In this document: in pieces, positions 43,959-53,018 of the stretch
Position numbering within the stretch: the stretch's first letter is position 1
Layout: every line of letters begins with the position of its first letter
The notes under the pieces: model-generated
Told to the model about the DNA's origin: nothing
Seen by the model: the letters and a program-made list of their open reading frames with translations, nothing else
The model's database searches: none
Assembly: GCA_036656615.1 (NCBI GenBank)
Contig: JAVXHY010000001.1
Span: forward strand, 186,001-250,000
From: CAUPWF01 sp036656615
GTDB taxonomy: Bacteria > Bacillota > Clostridia > Lachnospirales > Lachnospiraceae
Direction of reading: 5' to 3'
Length of the DNA: 64,000 bases
Program-made: the position numbers and the translations under genes

Positions 43959-44698
43959 ATAATCACCTCATCTGCAAATGGTTTTACCATAACCACGCCA
44001 ATATTGTCATTGCCGCCATTGTCATTTGCTGCCTTTATTAAATGTTCTACTGCCTCGACAATATCCCGACTGCTTTGTATAATTTGGAAAATCTCATCAT
44101 CGTCCACCAGATTACTCAATCCATCTGAACACATCACTATCTTATCTTTCCTACTTAACCGGCGTTCAAAAAAATCAACTTCCACATCTGCTTTTGCACC
44201 AATTGCCCTCGTAATGATATTTTTATCTGGATGGTTTTTAGCCTCTTCTGGCTTAATACCTCCTAATCTTACCATTTCTTCTACCAGGGAATGGTCTTTT
44301 GTAAGCTGTTCTATTTCCTGATTTATTAAATACAGCCTGCTGTCTCCTACATTTGCATAATATAGCATATGTTCTATTACGGTTGCAACTACTATGGTCG
44401 TTCCCATTCCTTGCAAATGCTCATCTTGCTCTGCTGCTTCAATTAATTTCGTATTCGCTATTTGAATGGCATTTTTGATAATATCCTCAGGATTCTTATC
44501 TTCTGTATTCTTAATTTCCTTTAATAATACATCCACAGTGAATTTCGATGCAAAATCTCCCGCCTGATGTCCCCCCATTCCATCTGCAACTACAAATAGA
44601 TTTGGTAAATTACCCACAGGTTCCTCTGTTGTATAAACATAGTCTTGATTCACTTCTCGCTTTTTGCCAACATCGGTCATAGAAAATGTCTGCATCAA
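43955..44698 (-). CDS. prpC: PP2C-family Ser/Thr phosphatase PrpC
   Basis: Stp1-type metal-dependent phosphatase of 247 residues that reverses PrkC phosphorylation. Motifs: TDVGKKREVNQDYV, VVADGMGGHQAGD (metal-binding Asp/Gly, about 37-49), NVGDSRLYLI, KDHSLVEEMV, ITRAIG, CSDGLSNLVDDDEI and the last aspartate in GGNDNIGVVMV. It overlaps rlmN upstream and prkC downstream by 4 bases each, so translation of the three is coupled. Confidence 0.97.
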   Translation of the reverse strand: MMQTFSMTDVGKKREVNQDYVYTTEEPVGNLPNLFVVADGMGGHQAGDFASKFTVDVLLKEIKNTEDKNPEDIIKNAIQIANTKLIEAAEQDEHLQGMGTTIVVATVIEHMLYYANVGDSRLYLINQEIEQLTKDHSLVEEMVRLGGIKPEEAKNHPDKNIITRAIGAKADVEVDFFERRLSRKDKIVMCSDGLSNLVDDDEIFQIIQSSRDIVEAVEHLIKAANDNGGNDNIGVVMVKPFADEVII

Positions 44699-45729
44699 AT
44701 CTCTCCTTTACTATACCTGTTTCTAAGCTGTCCACATGCTCCATCAATATCTGAACCCATTTCTCTTCTTATAGTAACATTTATTCCGGCTTTTTCAAGT
44801 TTATTTTTAAAAAGCTCAGCATTTTTTTTCGTTGGCTTTTGAAATTTTCTTTCTTTTATAGCGTTTACCGGGATCAAATTCAAATGACAATTGCGGTGTC
44901 TAAGAAGCTGAATCAGTGCTTCTGCATCCTCTGACAAATCATTTACACCTTGAACCAAACTATATTCAAACGTAATACGGCGGCCTGTTTTTTTGAAATA
45001 ATAATCGCAAACCTCCATCACTTCTTTTAACTCATATTTATTTGCTACCGGCATTAACTCTCTTCGCTTTTCCTGGGTTGCTCCATGTAAGGAAAGTGCC
45101 AATGTAATTTGTAATTGTTTCTCCGCTAGTTCTTTTATACGTGGCACAATTCCGCAGGTTGAAACTGTAATATTTCTTTGGCTAATATGTAACCCCTGCT
45201 CATCACTTAAGATTGAAATAAACCCAAGGAAATTATCAAAATTATCCATTGGCTCTCCGGTTCCCATTACCACAACATTGGAAACACGTTCCTCTGAAAT
45301 CTTTTGAATGGTATAGATCTGACTGACCATTTCAGAAGCGGTCAGATTTCGCTCCAATCCCCCAATTGTAGATGCGCAGAATTTACACCCCATGCGGCAT
45401 CCTACCTGTGATGAAATACATACGGAATTACCATGATTATATTTCATCAATACGCTTTCTACAACATTGCCATCATTTAGTTTAAATAGAAACTTATTTG
45501 TACCATCTAATTTAGATTCTTGACGTTCTAATAACTGAACGGTTCGAATTTCATATTGAGCTTTCAACTTCTCTCGAAGCTCCTTTGATAAATTGGTCAT
45601 TTCATCAAAGGAGTCTACAAGCTTTTGATGTAACCATTCAAAAATCTGTTTACTTCGGAACGTTTTCTCTCCAATAGATTTCATTTCTTCATTCAACTGA
45701 AGAAATGTATATGATTTAATATCCTTCAT
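44695..45729 (-). CDS. rlmN: 23S rRNA (adenine2503-C2)-methyltransferase RlmN
   Basis: Radical-SAM enzyme methylating A2503 of 23S rRNA and A37 of some tRNAs. 344 residues. The cluster motif is CRMGCKFCAS (about 115), preceded by CISSQVG. GTGEPMDNFDNFL, the C-terminal HGATQEKRRELMPVANKYEL and the catalytic cysteine near GSDIDGACGQLRNR are all seen. It overlaps rsmB by 14 bases and prpC by 4. Confidence 0.97.
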   Translation of the reverse strand: MKDIKSYTFLQLNEEMKSIGEKTFRSKQIFEWLHQKLVDSFDEMTNLSKELREKLKAQYEIRTVQLLERQESKLDGTNKFLFKLNDGNVVESVLMKYNHGNSVCISSQVGCRMGCKFCASTIGGLERNLTASEMVSQIYTIQKISEERVSNVVVMGTGEPMDNFDNFLGFISILSDEQGLHISQRNITVSTCGIVPRIKELAEKQLQITLALSLHGATQEKRRELMPVANKYELKEVMEVCDYYFKKTGRRITFEYSLVQGVNDLSEDAEALIQLLRHRNCHLNLIPVNAIKERKFQKPTKKNAELFKNKLEKAGINVTIRREMGSDIDGACGQLRNRYSKGEI

Positions 45730-47083
45730 TTACCCTCCGTAATTTGGCCAGAAAAAAGCCATCACTTTGATTGATACCTGGAAGCAATTGCAAACAACCT
45801 TCTTCTATCACCTGTTCACACAATTCATTAGGAAGCACTTCTTTAATATTTACTAATTCAAATGGATAGTGCTTCAAGAACCAATGCACATTATTTAGAT
45901 TTTCCTCTTCATTAATTGTACAAGTACTGTAGATCAGGATACCACCCGGTTTCACATAAGAGGAAACTATGGATAATATCTGTCTTTGCAGCTCCACCAA
46001 ACTCTTCATCATGTTTTCCGTTATTTTATATTTTAAATCTGTCTTTTTACCTAATACTCCAAGTCCGGAACATGGCAGATCCGCCAGCACAATATCTGCT
46101 TTTTCTTTGGATGTTATATCCAAAATAGTAGCATCCTGTTTTTTTGCTGTAATATTTTGTTTCCCAGACCGCAAAATATTTTCTTCTAATAGTTGAATCT
46201 TATAATCCGTCAAATCTCTAGCCTCTACCAGTCCACTTCCTTTTAAACGTTCCGCCATATGTAAGGACTTTCCTCCTGGAGATGCACAAACATCCATCAC
46301 ACAATCGCCTTCTTTAGGCTCTGCGATTTCGGTCACTAGCATCGAACTAATATCCTGAACCTGGAATTCACCTTTTTGAAAACTTTCTAATTCTCCTAAA
46401 TAATTGTAATCAGATATGCAAAGCGCATAATCCAAATATGGATGATTATCAACCTTAATTCCCAATTGCTCCAAGTTCCTTTTTAATTTGTCCGTACTGG
46501 TTTGTTCCAAATTGACTCGAATGGTAGTCGGCTTTTCTTTTTGAAAATCACACAGCATATCTTCTACTGTTGCTTGATCATACGTATGAAGCCATTTCTT
46601 AACTATCCATTCCGGCATAGAATATTGTATGGATAGAAAAGGGACCACATCCGTTCTATCCGGATATGTGATTTGCGAAAGATTTCTTTCAATATTACGA
46701 AGCACTCCATTTACAAATCCTTTCAAATTCCCAAAGCCCTTCTTCACTGCCAGCTTGACTGCCTCATTGCAAACAGCAGAATTAGGAACACTGTCCATAT
46801 ATTTCAATTGATAGACGGCGCTCCTAATAATAGTTCTTATGACTGGCTTCATTTTATTTACCTTTATGTTAGAAAATTGATTGATTATATAATCAATTTC
46901 CAACATATGTTCTAATGTACCCTCTACAACTCTCGTAATAAAGGCACGCTCTTTTTTATCTAAATATTGATACTTTCCCAAGACATTACGAAGTGCCACA
47001 TGGCTATAGGTGCCATCTCGTGTCACTTCTAATAATATACCAAGTACTAGTTCCCGTTCACTAATTGTTTTTTTATTAGTCAT
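45716..47083 (-). CDS. rsmB: 16S rRNA (cytosine967-C5)-methyltransferase RsmB
   Basis: Methylates C967 of 16S rRNA with SAM. 455 residues: an N-terminal NusB-like RNA-binding domain (VLGILLEVTRDGTYSHVALR ... LNKx-type helices to about 145), then the methyltransferase domain with DVCASPGGKSLHMAE (SAM loop, about 260), LADLPCSGLGVLGKK (motif IV PC) and YSTCTINEEEN (motif VI TC with the catalytic cysteine). I chose the ATG at 47083, preceded by GAGGAAGAAGTG; the ORF can extend six codons further. It overlaps the zinc protease gene by 8 bases. Confidence 0.95.
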   Translation of the reverse strand: MTNKKTISERELVLGILLEVTRDGTYSHVALRNVLGKYQYLDKKERAFITRVVEGTLEHMLEIDYIINQFSNIKVNKMKPVIRTIIRSAVYQLKYMDSVPNSAVCNEAVKLAVKKGFGNLKGFVNGVLRNIERNLSQITYPDRTDVVPFLSIQYSMPEWIVKKWLHTYDQATVEDMLCDFQKEKPTTIRVNLEQTSTDKLKRNLEQLGIKVDNHPYLDYALCISDYNYLGELESFQKGEFQVQDISSMLVTEIAEPKEGDCVMDVCASPGGKSLHMAERLKGSGLVEARDLTDYKIQLLEENILRSGKQNITAKKQDATILDITSKEKADIVLADLPCSGLGVLGKKTDLKYKITENMMKSLVELQRQILSIVSSYVKPGGILIYSTCTINEEENLNNVHWFLKHYPFELVNIKEVLPNELCEQVIEEGCLQLLPGINQSDGFFLAKLRRVNEGY

Positions 47084-47780
47084 CACTTCTTCCTCGTGCA
47101 ATCAATACAAGACGAAGTAATTGCAGAATAGATGCAGCTGCACTTGCGACGTAAGTTAACGCTGCTGCGCTCAATACTTTTTTGGTATCATCCACTTCCT
47201 CTGAAGCCAACATTCCCGTATCACTTAAAATGCGAATGGCCCTGCCTGAAGCATTGAATTCTACTGGTAAAGTTACTAATTGAAAAAGTACAGATAATGA
47301 GAATGCTAAAATTCCCAAATTAATAAGCATCATTGATGTTTGCCCATTTAAAAAAAATCCGATCAGAATCAATGGCCATGCTGCCATGGATCCAAAATTA
47401 GCAATGGGCACCAAAGCGCCTCGAAAAGTAAGTGGCACATATCCAGTAGCATGCTGAATTGCATGTCCACACTCATGTGCTGCCACACCCACTGCTGCCA
47501 CGGAACAGCTTCCAAAGGTAGAATCCGATAAATTTAAAGTCTTGTTTCTTGGATCATAATGATCGGTTAATTCTCCTGAAACATGCTGGATCATCACATC
47601 ATAAATTCCTGCATTATGAAGAATTCTCTCTGCAGCATCTCTTCCTGTAAGACCTGATTTATTGCGCACACGAGCATATTTCCCATAGGTTGATTTTACT
47701 CTGGCAGACGCAAAAAGACATAAAATCACACCTGCAATTACTAATATATATGTTGGATCCAAACCCATTCCTAAATACAT
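47076..47780 (-). CDS. YugP-like neutral zinc membrane metallopeptidase
   Basis: A 234-residue membrane protein of the YugP/Zn_peptidase_2 family. It has an N-terminal hydrophobic segment (ILVIAGVILCLFASARV), the zinc motif AAHECGHAIQHATG (HEXXH, about 105-115), then two or three hydrophobic segments and a final glutamate-containing helix (LPVEFNASGRAIRIL). Its substrate is unknown. It sits between fmt and rsmB, overlapping both by 8-10 bases, which is the usual place for it in Clostridia. Confidence 0.9.
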   Translation of the reverse strand: MYLGMGLDPTYILVIAGVILCLFASARVKSTYGKYARVRNKSGLTGRDAAERILHNAGIYDVMIQHVSGELTDHYDPRNKTLNLSDSTFGSCSVAAVGVAAHECGHAIQHATGYVPLTFRGALVPIANFGSMAAWPLILIGFFLNGQTSMMLINLGILAFSLSVLFQLVTLPVEFNASGRAIRILSDTGMLASEEVDDTKKVLSAAALTYVASAAASILQLLRLVLIARGRSDD

Positions 47781-48712
47781 ACTCTTTCACCTTCCTTTAC
47801 TTGATAGCCACGAAGAAATGCCCCTGCATCCATTCGTTTTTTTCCTGACAATTGTAATTCTATTATTTTAAGCAGACCATGTCCAGTTTGCACATAAAAT
47901 GCATCCTTCTCTACTTTAACAATTGTACCTATTGGTGCGTTCTGAAACAATTCCAATTCATTGTCTACTTCTGCTTCCCATATTTTCATGATCTTGTGGT
48001 TCCAATTCGTATAAGCACTTGGCCAAGGATTCAGTCCTCGAATCATACGTTCTATGGAAATTGCATCTTGACTCCAATCTATATTTCCCATCTCTTTTTT
48101 TAACATCTTTGCGTAGGGAGTGGTGGTTTCTTCCTGCTTCTCCCATACTGCAGTCTTATGTTCCAGTGACTGCAAGGTTTCTACGCAAAGCTTTGCACCT
48201 TCCAAAGCCAATTTATCATGAAGACTTCCACCTGTTTCTTTTGCTTCTATAGGTACCGTAGTTTTCTTAATCATATCTCCGGTATCTAGTCCCGCATCCA
48301 TTTGCATTGTGGTAACTCCGGTAACAGCTTCTCCTTCTATAATAGACCACTGAATTGGTGCTGCCCCACGATATTTGGGCAAAAGTGATGCATGCACATT
48401 GATGCATCCAAAAGGTGTCAGCTCTAAGATTTCTTTAGGTAATATCTGTCCAAATGCTACAACTACTACAGCATCAGCCTGATATCTTTTTAACTCTTCT
48501 ATACATTGTGGTTCTCTAATCTTCTGTGGTTGATAGACTGGAATATGATGGCGAAGTGCAGCCTCTTTTACCGGTGTATACTGTATTTCTTTTCCTCTTC
48601 CCTTTGGCTTATCTGGCTGTGTAACAACCAATACCACCTGATATTCTGCTTGAATCAGGGCTTCTAAAGTCCCAACAGAAAAATCAGGAGTTCCCATAAA
48701 TATAATCTTCAT
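47771..48712 (-). CDS. fmt: Methionyl-tRNA formyltransferase
   Basis: Formylates initiator Met-tRNA from 10-formyl-THF. 313 residues. N-terminal formyltransferase domain MKIIFMGTPDFSVGTLEALI, the folate-site segment FGCINVHASLLPKYRGAAPI (catalytic N and H, about 105-125) and TMQMDAGLDTGDM; C-terminal OB-like domain with IRGLNPWPSAYT. It follows def by 23 bases and overlaps the YugP-like gene. Confidence 0.97.
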   Translation of the reverse strand: MKIIFMGTPDFSVGTLEALIQAEYQVVLVVTQPDKPKGRGKEIQYTPVKEAALRHHIPVYQPQKIREPQCIEELKRYQADAVVVVAFGQILPKEILELTPFGCINVHASLLPKYRGAAPIQWSIIEGEAVTGVTTMQMDAGLDTGDMIKKTTVPIEAKETGGSLHDKLALEGAKLCVETLQSLEHKTAVWEKQEETTTPYAKMLKKEMGNIDWSQDAISIERMIRGLNPWPSAYTNWNHKIMKIWEAEVDNELELFQNAPIGTIVKVEKDAFYVQTGHGLLKIIELQLSGKKRMDAGAFLRGYQVKEGERVCI

Positions 48713-48735
48713 ATGACACCTCCCATCCTTTTTAT

Positions 48736-49206
48736 TTATGATTCTTCCAGTTCGTTATCTACCAAATCACCTTCAACTAGTTTTACGTATAACTGACCAT
48801 TCAAATGATCGATTTCATGGCAAAATGCTCTTGCAAGAAGGCCCTCACCCTCGTAAAAAACTTCTTCCAGCTCTTCATTTTGTGCTTTTACTTTTACATA
48901 ATCTGGTCTTGTGACCACTCCCGATTTTCCCGGTACACTTAGACAGGCCTCATCTCCGATTTGTTCTCCCGAGGACTCCATTATTTCAGGATTAATCAAA
49001 ATAACAGGTCCGTCTCCTACATCAATTACTACAATCCTTTTCAAGATTCCCACCTGTGGTGCTGCAAGACCTACTCCCATAGCTTTGTACATAGTATCCA
49101 GCATATCTTTGATTAATATGCGGGTGCGCAAGGTCATTTTATCCACTTCTTTACATTGTTTTATCAATACCTCATCTCCGATTTCACGGATTTTCCTAAT
49201 TGCCAT
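48736..49206 (-). CDS. def: Peptide deformylase
   Basis: Removes the formyl group from nascent proteins. 156 residues. All three metal-site motifs are present: GVGLAAPQVG (about 45-54), EACLSVPG (cysteine ligand, about 87-94; alanine replaces the usual glycine before Cys) and CHEIDHLNG (HEXXH, about 128-136). It lies 13 bases after priA and 23 before fmt. Confidence 0.97.
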   Translation of the reverse strand: MAIRKIREIGDEVLIKQCKEVDKMTLRTRILIKDMLDTMYKAMGVGLAAPQVGILKRIVVIDVGDGPVILINPEIMESSGEQIGDEACLSVPGKSGVVTRPDYVKVKAQNEELEEVFYEGEGLLARAFCHEIDHLNGQLYVKLVEGDLVDNELEES

Positions 49207-49219
49207 CTTTCTGATCTCC

Positions 49220-51448
49220 TTAAAATATATTCATTGGGTTAAAATCAAACTGTACTCTGATTTTATGAAAACCCGAATTCACTTCCATATACTGTTCTAA
49301 TTTATTTTTCACATCTACTAGACACTGGTAATCCTGATCTTTGATATAAATAACTTTTCGATATATATCTTTGACTCTTCCTATATAAGGACTTGCCGGT
49401 CCGATAATCTGCATGGTTTCTTTTCTATTATATTTAAAGGCATATTCCTTTAAATACCTGCTCGCTTTTTCAAGCAGTTCCTCTTCTTCCCCAGATATTA
49501 AGACCGCCAGTAATTGTTCTACAGGTGGATAACCCATAATACTTCGATATCCAATCTCTTCTTTGTAAAAGCTTTGATAGTCCTGATTTGCTGCCGTTAC
49601 AATACTATAATGTTCCGGACTATAGGTCTGAATGACTACTTTGCCCTTTTTATCACTGCGTCCCGCTCTTCCAGCTGCCTGCGTAAGAAGTTGAAATGTC
49701 CTTTCCCCCGCTCTGTAGTCATCTGTATAAAGTGACAAATCTGCAGCCAAAACACCAACTAAGGTCACATTTGGGAAATCATGTCCTTTCACAATCATTT
49801 GGGTACCTATCAAAATATCTGCTTCTTCATTTGCAAAGGCTGCTAATATTTTTTCATGCCCATCTTTCTCTTTTGTAGTATCCATATCCATCCGAAGTAC
49901 TCTTGCAGTTGGAAATAATTCCTTGACTATCACTTCGATTTGTTGGGTTCCTGCTCGAAATCCACCCACATGCTTGGACCCACAGGATGGACATTTTGTA
50001 ATATGAGGTTCTTCATATCCACAATAATGGCAAACCAGTTTTCCGTTTTTATGGGAAGATAAAGACACGTCACAATGGGGACATTTTACTACATATCCAC
50101 AAGATCTGCAAGAAATAAATCCTGCATATCCGCGTCTGTTAATAAACAACATCATTTGCTGATGATTTTCTAAACACGTTGTCATATATTCTTTCAAACG
50201 TATGCTTAATATAGAACGGTTTCCTTCTTTTAACTCCTCCCGCAGATCTACGATTTCTACCTTTGCCATATCCTGCATCTGTACTCTATTTAGAAGTTCT
50301 AATAGAACATAGTCTCCTGTCTTTGCTCTATAGTAAGCTTCCACTGATGGCGTGGCAGATCCTAATACTACACTGGCATCTTCTATTTCAGCTCTTTTTT
50401 CTGCCGTTTCTCTTGTATGATACCTAGGAATCTGTTCACTTTTGTATGTGCTTTCGTGTTCTTCATCAATCACAATCAACCCTAGATTTTGAAAAGGGGT
50501 AAAAAGTGCTGAACGCGGGCCAATCATTACATCAATTTCTCCAAGCTTTGCCCGTTCCATTTGATCATACCGTTCTCCCTTAGAAAGTCTAGAATTCATA
50601 ATGGATACTCGTTCTCCAAAGCGCTTATAAAAACGCAGAACAGTTTGGTAGGTCAGAGCAATTTCTGGAATCAGGACTATGGCCTGACGTCCTAGTTGAA
50701 TTACTCTTGCAATCATTTCTATATAAACTTCTGTTTTCCCACTTCCAGTTACTCCATGTACTAAATATGTATGACGTCTGCCATTTTTGTAGTCTTCCCA
50801 AAAAGTTTCAATCGCCTGGGTCTGTTCCAATGTATATGGAACCGGCACCATATCTTGTACTTTATCTTTAATTGGATTTCGGTATATTCGTTCTGTATCT
50901 ACTTCCAATACCTGTTGATTTTCCAATGCAGTTATCACTGTTCCCGTAATATTTAACTTTCTAGTTACCAGGTCATAATCTAGAATCTCATGGTCTAAAA
51001 GTTCTGCCATCAGTCTGGCTCTCGCCTTCTGATTCTTATCTAAATAATAGGACAGTTTCTTTTGTCCTTCTTCTTCTGTTAACAAACATCTAATACTTCT
51101 TCTTTTACGCTCTTTTTCCTGCTGCTTGATAGGCAAGACCGTCTTAAGAGCCTGTATCATGGTTCCACCATAATATTCTTTCATCCAGGCAGCCAATGCT
51201 ACAAATTTTGCTTCCATCCCAATGCTCTTTTGCTGCACTCGGAGAATCTCTTTTATCTTTGACGAATCGTAATTACACACATCTGTAAGAGCTACAATAT
51301 AGCCCTTCGTTTCTCTATTCCCTCTTCCAAAAGGTATCACAACCTCCATACCCACCTTCAGCTTATCTGTAAGGTCTGTTGGAATACTATATTGAAATAC
51401 TTTATCTAGTTTTTCATGAGTGATATCTACAATTACATTTGCATACAT
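49220..51448 (-). CDS. priA: Primosomal protein N' (replication restart helicase PriA)
   Basis: Superfamily 2 DNA helicase that restarts stalled forks. 742 residues. N-terminal DNA-binding domain to about 190; Walker A GVTGSGKTEVYIEMI (about 231), DEEH (Walker B), GSATPSVEAY, the eight-cysteine zinc region (CRSCGYVVKCPHCDVSL ... CHYCGYEEPHITKCPSCG, about 450-500) and motif VI QAAGRAGRSDKKG. It starts 1 base after murE ends and leads into def. Confidence 0.97.
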   Translation of the reverse strand: MYANVIVDITHEKLDKVFQYSIPTDLTDKLKVGMEVVIPFGRGNRETKGYIVALTDVCNYDSSKIKEILRVQQKSIGMEAKFVALAAWMKEYYGGTMIQALKTVLPIKQQEKERKRRSIRCLLTEEEGQKKLSYYLDKNQKARARLMAELLDHEILDYDLVTRKLNITGTVITALENQQVLEVDTERIYRNPIKDKVQDMVPVPYTLEQTQAIETFWEDYKNGRRHTYLVHGVTGSGKTEVYIEMIARVIQLGRQAIVLIPEIALTYQTVLRFYKRFGERVSIMNSRLSKGERYDQMERAKLGEIDVMIGPRSALFTPFQNLGLIVIDEEHESTYKSEQIPRYHTRETAEKRAEIEDASVVLGSATPSVEAYYRAKTGDYVLLELLNRVQMQDMAKVEIVDLREELKEGNRSILSIRLKEYMTTCLENHQQMMLFINRRGYAGFISCRSCGYVVKCPHCDVSLSSHKNGKLVCHYCGYEEPHITKCPSCGSKHVGGFRAGTQQIEVIVKELFPTARVLRMDMDTTKEKDGHEKILAAFANEEADILIGTQMIVKGHDFPNVTLVGVLAADLSLYTDDYRAGERTFQLLTQAAGRAGRSDKKGKVVIQTYSPEHYSIVTAANQDYQSFYKEEIGYRSIMGYPPVEQLLAVLISGEEEELLEKASRYLKEYAFKYNRKETMQIIGPASPYIGRVKDIYRKVIYIKDQDYQCLVDVKNKLEQYMEVNSGFHKIRVQFDFNPMNIF

Positions 51449-51449
51449 A

Positions 51450-52907
51450 TTAGTTGCCCGCCAAAATATCTCGAATTAAATCTCGTTCATCCATCTGGTA
51501 TTTGACACCCTTTATTTCTTGGTAATCCTCATGTCCTTTACCGGCTAATACAATCACATCTCCCGGCTCTCCATGAGCTATCGCATACCGAATTGCTTCC
51601 TTACGGTCACATATTTCCACATATTTCCCTTGTGTCTTTTGAATCCCAATTTTAATATCTTCTATAATCGCCTGTGGTTCTTCATTTCTCGGATTATCTG
51701 AGGTAATAATAGTTAAATCTGCCAAACGTCCTGACACCTCTCCCATTTCGTAACGACGACCTTTTGCACGATTTCCGCCGCATCCAAACACACTGACTAA
51801 TCTAGCTGGATGATACTCTCTCAATGTAGAAAGCAAGCTTTCCAAGCTCATTGCATTATGTGCATAATCAATCATCAATGTAAATTCATCTGATACCTTG
51901 ATCATCTCAATACGTCCTTTAACTTTTGCAGTCTTTAACACTTCTTTCACCTTAGAAACAGGCACTTGAAAATGTCGGCACACTGCAATAGCAGTCAAGG
52001 AATTATAGACGCTAAAGGTCCCCGGTACGTCAATTTCCACATCAAAATCCATAAAGCCTGACACATGATATGCCACTCCTAGGTATCCTGGTCTTGTGAC
52101 CAGTTTTGTATCTGTTGCTCTTAAATCGGCTTTTTCTCCAAATCCAAATGTCTCAACACTACAGGTAGCACCTTTGAATACCTCTTCAAAATATGGGTCA
52201 TCTATATTTGCAATACCAATCCGACACTGATGAAACAACATTCCCTTGCAACGTTTATAATCGTCAAAATCCTTGTGTTCATTGGGCCCAATATGATCTT
52301 TCCCTAAATTTGTAAAAATTCCAATTTCAAATGGAATACCTGCTGTTCGATGCAGCATTAGCCCTTGGGAAGAAACTTCCATTACTACACTGTCACAGCC
52401 TGCATCCACCATTTCACGGAAATATTGCTGAATGGTAACCGACTCCGGTGTCGTATTCTTAGACGGAATCACTTTGTCACCAATGATCGTTTCTATGGTA
52501 CCAATCAAACCTACTTTATATCCCACACCTTCCAAGATGGATTTGATCATATAGGTCGTGGTGGTCTTCCCTTTTGTTCCCGTAATTCCAATCACCCGAA
52601 GTTCTTCTGCTGGATAGCCATAGTAAGCCGCTGCTGCAAGTGCCAGTGCATATCGGGTATCTGATACACGAACCACCGTCACGCCTTCTGGGACTTCAAC
52701 ATCTGTCTCAACAATTACAGCTGCCGCTCCCTTGCTAATCACTTCATCTATGAACTTATGACCATCCACAACCGCTCCACGAATACACACGAACACACAG
52801 CCCTGGCTTACCTGGCGTGAATCATTGACCAATTCAGATATTTCAATTTCTGAACTTCCCTGTATAACTTTATATGCTTGACGTTCTAATAATTTTGATA
52901 ATTTCAA
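51450..52907 (-). CDS. murE: UDP-N-acetylmuramoyl-L-alanyl-D-glutamate ligase (MurE)
   Basis: Adds the third residue of the peptidoglycan stem peptide in the cytosol. 485 residues in three domains: UDP-binding (DSRQVSQGCVFVCIRG), ATPase (GITGTKGKTTTTYMI, about 105-120; the TTPESVTIQQYF segment) and C-terminal ligase. The motif SDNPRNEEP near 400 is the meso-diaminopimelate selector (DNPR), so the wall should be DAP-type. I chose a TTG start at 52907, preceded by GGGAGG; the upstream ATG at 52955 would add 16 unlike residues. No promoter was found in the 111 bases between it and clpB. Confidence 0.95.
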   Translation of the reverse strand: MKLSKLLERQAYKVIQGSSEIEISELVNDSRQVSQGCVFVCIRGAVVDGHKFIDEVISKGAAAVIVETDVEVPEGVTVVRVSDTRYALALAAAAYYGYPAEELRVIGITGTKGKTTTTYMIKSILEGVGYKVGLIGTIETIIGDKVIPSKNTTPESVTIQQYFREMVDAGCDSVVMEVSSQGLMLHRTAGIPFEIGIFTNLGKDHIGPNEHKDFDDYKRCKGMLFHQCRIGIANIDDPYFEEVFKGATCSVETFGFGEKADLRATDTKLVTRPGYLGVAYHVSGFMDFDVEIDVPGTFSVYNSLTAIAVCRHFQVPVSKVKEVLKTAKVKGRIEMIKVSDEFTLMIDYAHNAMSLESLLSTLREYHPARLVSVFGCGGNRAKGRRYEMGEVSGRLADLTIITSDNPRNEEPQAIIEDIKIGIQKTQGKYVEICDRKEAIRYAIAHGEPGDVIVLAGKGHEDYQEIKGVKYQMDERDLIRDILAGN

Positions 52908-53018
52908 TGTGTAATCCTCCCAATATTGCTTTCTACAACATATACAGAATAACACACTCCTCTTTTTCTTGCAAAAGAAACTACTTAATTCACACTTTTT
53001 TAACTCTTTTTTTATGTT